In this document: piece by piece, positions 60,035 to 64,000 of the stretch
How the letters are laid out: each line of letters opens with the position of its first letter
Position numbering within the stretch: position 1 is the first letter of the stretch
Source: Phycisphaera sp.
Lineage (GTDB): Bacteria > Planctomycetota > Phycisphaerae > Phycisphaerales > UBA1924
Assembly: GCA_003712165.1 (NCBI GenBank)
Contig: RHLH01000001.1
Span: 3,135,575-3,199,574 of the forward strand
Length of the DNA stretch: 64,000 bases
Reading direction: 5' to 3'
Position numbers and translations under genes: made by a program
The notes under the pieces: model-generated
Databases searched by the model: none
What the model saw: only the letters and a program-made list of their open reading frames with translations
Told to the model about the DNA's origin: nothing

Positions 60035-62098
60035 CTATTCGGACCTGTAGGGCAAGTAGTTGAGATAGAGTTCGAGCCGGTCGCGGTACCGCTGCACCTG
60101 CGAGGGTGGCGCCATCTCGATGCACTTGCGCTGCCACTCGACGGCCTGGTCGAAGTCGCCCGCCTCGGAGAGGCTCGCGGCGTAGGTGGAGATCGTGGAG
60201 ATCTCTGTCCAGTTGGATTGCTCGCAGGCGCGGCGAGCAAGGTCAACCGCACGGAAGCCGTCGCGGATCGATGCATCTGGAGACGTCGCAAGAAGCCAGG
60301 CGAGGTTGTTGAGTGCCTGAATATCCATCGGATTGAGTTCGATGGCTCTGTTGAGATCGGCCACCGCGTCAGCGGTTCGTCCGAGATTCATGTACGCCAG
60401 CGCCCGGCCCGCAAGCGCATCGGCATCACGAACACGTCGCTGCTCATCGGACACGCCTTCGGGCAGCACGAGACCCAGAGCAGCGGAGTAATCCTGTGCC
60501 GCGAGATCGTACTGGCCGATCGCGTTCAGGAGCGAACCCCGGCCCGTGTACGCCTCCCAGTAGTACTTCGAAAAGAGCGAGTGCGCACCGGGTTCGACCT
60601 CGATCGCTGCGGTATAGGCGTGCATCGAATCCTGGTAGTTGTTGGTGAGCCTGAGAAGCGCGCCGGCCATCACCATCGCCTGCTGGTGCCTGGGTTCAAC
60701 CTCGACTGCGCTCTGTAGAGCAGCGATCGCGTCCGTGTAGCGGCCCGCATCGCGGTGAATGACGGCCATGTTGTAGAACACCCTGGGCTCAGGGTGCTTG
60801 GCTGCGTTGTCTTCCATGAGCCCGAGATGGCTACGCCATGTGTCGTTGCGCTGGTAGGTGGCCACCGACAGGACAAACGTGACAATCGCGAGCGCCCCGA
60901 TCGCGCCGGCCCGATTGGGAATAAGCCAGAACACCGCAGCCACGAACAGCATCGCAAGCCCGATGATCGGCAGGTACATCCGGTGCTCGTACACCATCTC
61001 AAGCGGGATGATCGTTGACTCGACCGCCAGATGCAGCAGGAACCAGAGAATGCCGAACGCGACAAGTGGCGCCCTGCGACTCGCCAGCAAGGCAACAGCG
61101 GCCATGCCCACGATGCCGAACATGCTCAGGAGCGTTGTGATGGGCGAAACGAGCGAAGTCGAAGTCGGGTAGTCGTAGATCAGTACGAGCCTTGACGGGG
61201 CGGGCCAGATGGAAAGTCCGATGTAGTGCATGACTACACGGGCCTGTGTGAGCACGCGCTCGGACATATCAAACTCGCGCCGGTCGTAGCCCTTGACGAG
61301 GAGTTTGTGGAGCGTACCGCCCTCGAAGAAGAGCCCGCTCTTGAACACGAGAACGACACCCACCGCGAGCAGCAGGCATACTGAGGCCGCGATGATTGTG
61401 CTCTTCTCAAATTTGAGCTTGTGACCCTGCGCGATCCACTCGTAGAGAAGGATCGCCGCGGGCAGCGTCACGGCATACTGCTTCGTGCCAAGCGCCATTA
61501 GCCAGCACGCGAACGCACCGACCCACCAGACGACCCTGGCTTTGGTGTGTGTTCTATCGGCCTCCCTGCCGTAGATATAGCAGAGCAGGCCCGAGATGTA
61601 GAACAGCGCACAGAGACTGGTCATCCGTTGAACGATGTATGTGACCGCCTGCGTCTGGATCGGGTGCGCCACGAATACGAGCGCGACGCCCAGCGACATC
61701 ATCGTGATCTCACCGGGAGTGAGCTCTCGCTTGATGAGCAGCGGAAACAGCCGCCTCGATAGCAGATACACCGCAAAGCCCGCGAGCATGTGGATGATCG
61801 TGTTGACCGCGTGGTAGCCGGCGACCTCGAGCCCGCCAAAATAGTGGTTGAGGGCGAACGAGAGATACGCGACAGGCCTCGGTGTGTTGCTGCCCGAAAG
61901 GGAGTCTTTGATTGACTCGGCGTTGAACTCGTCCATGTGGACGTTCGGGTTCTCGACAATGTTCTGGAAATCGTCGAAAATGAACTCACCGTCCATTGTG
62001 TGAAAGTAACAAACCCACGTGACAATCGCGACCGCGAGCATCGGGAGCGCGAGGTGCTTCATCACAGATACTTTGCTTGGTGTGCCGGCTGTGTTCAT
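60035..62098 (-). CDS. TMTC-like multi-TM protein with TPR repeats
   Basis: 687 residues. The N-terminal ~400 residues hold about ten membrane helices. The first loop has DGEFIFDDFQNIVENPNVHM, the acidic DD pattern of GT-C/TMTC-type O-mannosyltransferases. The next loop includes RPVAYLSFALNHYFGG. The C-terminal ~270 residues are TPR units (PRVFYNMAVIHRDAGRYTDA, then QQAMVMAGALLRLTNNYQDS and VADLNRAIELNPMDIQALNN). A role in adding sugars to exported proteins is likely but not proven. Its ATG overlaps the upstream sulfotransferase stop by 4 bases. Confidence 0.8.
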   Translation of the reverse strand: MNTAGTPSKVSVMKHLALPMLAVAIVTWVCYFHTMDGEFIFDDFQNIVENPNVHMDEFNAESIKDSLSGSNTPRPVAYLSFALNHYFGGLEVAGYHAVNTIIHMLAGFAVYLLSRRLFPLLIKRELTPGEITMMSLGVALVFVAHPIQTQAVTYIVQRMTSLCALFYISGLLCYIYGREADRTHTKARVVWWVGAFACWLMALGTKQYAVTLPAAILLYEWIAQGHKLKFEKSTIIAASVCLLLAVGVVLVFKSGLFFEGGTLHKLLVKGYDRREFDMSERVLTQARVVMHYIGLSIWPAPSRLVLIYDYPTSTSLVSPITTLLSMFGIVGMAAVALLASRRAPLVAFGILWFLLHLAVESTIIPLEMVYEHRMYLPIIGLAMLFVAAVFWLIPNRAGAIGALAIVTFVLSVATYQRNDTWRSHLGLMEDNAAKHPEPRVFYNMAVIHRDAGRYTDAIAALQSAVEVEPRHQQAMVMAGALLRLTNNYQDSMHAYTAAIEVEPGAHSLFSKYYWEAYTGRGSLLNAIGQYDLAAQDYSAALGLVLPEGVSDEQRRVRDADALAGRALAYMNLGRTADAVADLNRAIELNPMDIQALNNLAWLLATSPDASIRDGFRAVDLARRACEQSNWTEISTISTYAASLSEAGDFDQAVEWQRKCIEMAPPSQVQRYRDRLELYLNYLPYRSE

Positions 62099-63873
62099 CG
62101 CGGACGGTCCTGCTGACTGGGTTCGTAGCCGAACTGGTGCATCATCGGTGCACAGACTCGCTCGATCTCGGCAAGATTATCAGCCCCGAAGAACTCATCG
62201 GCACGCACAGTTCTGTTCCCTGCGGGCTGGAACTGGTGGTCGAGCATGTCGGTGATATCCGCCTTCCTATCAAGCCTCAGCGTATCCGTGAGTGCGTCAA
62301 TCTGTGCAAGTTTGTCTGCTGTGAAGTCTTCGTATCGCACGAGCAGTGCTCGGCTCTTGATCTGTATATAAAGCTCTGCGCCCCGGTTCCAGCGATCGGC
62401 AAGAACCCCGACATACCCCCTGCCGCTGCCGCCCCACGCTGCGCGGTCCACCGACGGGCTCCCATTGAGACGCTGCTTGATTCTGTATATCAGCGGCAGC
62501 TTCCGTCCGGTCCCTGAAATGCCCCTCCTGTTGAGGATGCTCCTGATGTTCTGTCGTGGATCACGCACAACGAATACGACCTGCGAATCCGGGAAGAACG
62601 CGGCGATGTCATCCGCTGCGAACGTCATCGCAGGTATCTTGACGAGATCGGCTTCAAACAGATCCGCGTTGCGCTCATAGAACGCGGCGATACTCATCTC
62701 CCCTCTCGCCAGCCGGTAGCCCTCGCGCCTGCGGCTTCTTGGAAGATCGATCGTGGTGGTCAGGCCGGCACGAGCGGCGAGCAAGCCTGCGATCGCGGTT
62801 GTCCCCGACTTGTGGTTTCCGAGCACGATCACCCGGGGTTGGCGCACAGCCCTTGTCAGGGCTGAATGTATGCGGGGGAAAGCGCCGTGCTGGACGTAAC
62901 GAGGATCGCGCCACAGGTAGCAAGTCAGGCGGGGCCATCTCGCGGCGAATGCACACGCGGAACGTAGACCGACGCGAACGATGTGCCCTTTGAGAGCGAG
63001 TTTCGTGGTACCCGTTATGAGTTTATATCCGGCACGGACAAGCTCTGGTCCCGCCAGCCGTTCAAGCTCGACGATCGTCTCTGCAGGCAACTCACCACGC
63101 CAGCGATCGATCGAGGTGGTTGTGAACCCCTCGCGGCGGTCCTCGAACGAGCTGTTCTCCACCGTCGCGTCGAGCATCTCGGTTGTGTTCGGGATACTGA
63201 GGAACGAACATAGTGATTCGAAGACTTCGCGTGGTTTCTGGGCGAGTTCTTCGTAGTGAACCGTTGTGATATTCGTGCTGTCTGGCGAGGAGAGGTATTT
63301 GCGTGCGAGACGCTCAGCCATGAGCCAGGATGCAACGAAGCGGGCGCTGCCGAAGGGCCGGTAGCTGAGTGCTCCGGTCCGGTTGCGTGTGGCCTGAGAG
63401 TGGTACGCCGCTCTCAGATCGCGCCGGGTGATGATGATCCTCGCATCGGGGAATTCGCGCAGGATCGCGGAGATATGGAAAACGTGAAGAGGCGTCTTCT
63501 CGCCGACGCGCTTGGAGTCCTGGGTCGTCGTGTGCGCAAGGACATGGCGCATGACCGCGCAGGCGCTCTCGAACCTTGCCGGCGCGCTCTCCGCGCTCGC
63601 GCGCAGCTGCTCTCGCCGCCAGTCGTGCTTGGGCTTGGCCCACTCGCGGTTGATCCTGCCGATGCGCTCGGCGATGAACCGGATCAACTCTGGTCCGTTT
63701 CTCGAGACCACTTCGCCCCTGGGTGTCCAGAGCCATGCGAGGATCTTGGTCTCAGGCAGGATGTCGAGGTCGGGGTGACGCGACAGCGATTTCTGGAGCA
63801 GCGTCGTGCCCGTGCGGTGGCAGCCGCAGATGAAAATCGGGCGTTCGACCGGGTTGGGCGTATGCGCGGTCAC
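62095..63873 (-). CDS. Tandem-domain sulfotransferase
   Basis: 592 residues from a GTG at 63873 that overlaps the upstream stop as GTGA. Domain 1 has the PAPS 5'-phosphosulfate loop FICGCHRTGTTLLQKSL and the 3'-phosphate strand ARIIITRRDLRAAYHS. Domain 2 starts near residue 350 with VIVLGNHKSGTTAIAGLLA and has VVFVVRDPRQNIRSIL. Thus two full sulfotransferase-3-like modules lie in one chain, twice the usual ~280-300 length. It should transfer sulfate from PAPS to surface carbohydrate or another small acceptor. Coupled to the TMTC-like gene and to the partial upstream gene. Confidence 0.85.
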   Translation of the reverse strand: MTAHTPNPVERPIFICGCHRTGTTLLQKSLSRHPDLDILPETKILAWLWTPRGEVVSRNGPELIRFIAERIGRINREWAKPKHDWRREQLRASAESAPARFESACAVMRHVLAHTTTQDSKRVGEKTPLHVFHISAILREFPDARIIITRRDLRAAYHSQATRNRTGALSYRPFGSARFVASWLMAERLARKYLSSPDSTNITTVHYEELAQKPREVFESLCSFLSIPNTTEMLDATVENSSFEDRREGFTTTSIDRWRGELPAETIVELERLAGPELVRAGYKLITGTTKLALKGHIVRVGLRSACAFAARWPRLTCYLWRDPRYVQHGAFPRIHSALTRAVRQPRVIVLGNHKSGTTAIAGLLAARAGLTTTIDLPRSRRREGYRLARGEMSIAAFYERNADLFEADLVKIPAMTFAADDIAAFFPDSQVVFVVRDPRQNIRSILNRRGISGTGRKLPLIYRIKQRLNGSPSVDRAAWGGSGRGYVGVLADRWNRGAELYIQIKSRALLVRYEDFTADKLAQIDALTDTLRLDRKADITDMLDHQFQPAGNRTVRADEFFGADNLAEIERVCAPMMHQFGYEPSQQDRPR

Positions 63874-64000
63874 GACGAACGCCCCCGCTTCCACGCGAGC
63901 AGGTTGCGCATGGGCCATCGCTTGGCGGCGCCGAGCATCAGCTTCCACATCTGTGCGCGCAGGGGCTGCACAACCAGTGTCCGGTGGACCAGCGGCACCT
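63870..64000 (-). CDS. C-terminal end of a gene continuing beyond the window
   Basis: 43 codons ending RWPMRNLLAWKRGRSS and a TGA at 63872-63870, which overlaps the GTG start of the sulfotransferase. The part upstream reads VPLVHRTLVVQPLRAQMWKL. Too little to name; the context suggests another surface-polysaccharide or sulfation gene of the same operon. Confidence 0.5.
   Translation of the reverse strand, partial: VPLVHRTLVVQPLRAQMWKLMLGAAKRWPMRNLLAWKRGRSS

Overview
The window looks like a chromosomal segment of a marine planctomycete of the Phycisphaerae/Phycisphaerales type. This is an inference from several seen traits. Most of the DNA is GC-rich. Several secreted proteins end in a paired EF-hand-like tail with the recurring words PTDFTAWI and FNAGC. 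There is a PEP-CTERM-like C-terminus ending in RRRR, membrane proteins carry a CxxC...CPECG zinc ribbon, and sulfotransferase, FG-GAP/UnbV and FHA-kinase proteins are present. Conserved anchors are lptB (partial), sucD, dinB, gmhB, waaF, holA, clpC, tRNA-Ala(GGC) and tRNA-Ser(UGA).

Layout. 0-3.4 kb: lptB end, two DUF4870 membrane proteins, two zinc-ribbon membrane proteins and a P-loop enzyme, all on the minus strand. 3.7-9.6 kb: secreted M43-type protease, DUF1579 protein, sucD, a lipoprotein, an uncharacterised conserved protein and a secreted amidohydrolase. 9.7-10.6 kb: a decayed pirin gene beside its likely MarR regulator. 10.6-19.7 kb: ankyrin protein, DNA polymerase IV, FHA-GAF histidine kinase, GT4 glycosyltransferase, heptose phosphatase GmhB, heptosyltransferase and tRNA-Ala. 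19.7-25.4 kb: a tightly packed minus-strand cluster of flavin halogenase-like enzyme, DCC thiol oxidoreductase, small Cys protein, methyltransferase, FAD oxidoreductase and type III polyketide synthase, probably making a modified phenolic lipid. 25.5-27 kb: a secreted tail protein bracketed by two copies of a 109-bp repeat, one inside the intact tRNA-Ser and one a truncated tRNA-Ser. 27-35.4 kb: DinB-fold protein, MscS channel, holA, a lipoprotein, clpC and a P-domain PEP-CTERM protein.

35.4-47.4 kb is an AT-richer accessory region. It holds a NagB/PIG-L fusion and a ROK kinase (amino-sugar use), then a four-gene overlapping signalling operon (thioredoxin-like membrane protein, multi-TM histidine kinase, REC-HDOD, REC-degenerate HD-GYP). 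Beyond these lie a serine-recombinase remnant, small secreted and hypothetical genes, a truncated tail-protein fragment and a 77-bp mobile-element scar. 47.5-52.4 kb holds a GlxA/AraC-type regulator divergent from a PLP decarboxylase, an acetyltransferase and an erythromycin-esterase-like protein.

52.6-55.3 kb is the most interesting block. It has a secreted His/Glu/Gly-rich protein, a BlaI-type repressor and a BlaR1-like M56 metalloprotease whose sensor domain is replaced by a His-rich tail. The His-rich gene and the blaI-type gene each carry a promoter with a 17-bp spacer and a 16-bp operator of matching geometry (GACTA-N6-TAGTC). This suggests one metal- or stress-responsive regulon.

55.4-64 kb is on the minus strand: a vanadium-haloperoxidase-like secreted protein, an FG-GAP/UnbV protein (both with the EF-hand tail), a TMTC-like TPR membrane protein and a double-domain sulfotransferase, the last two translationally coupled.
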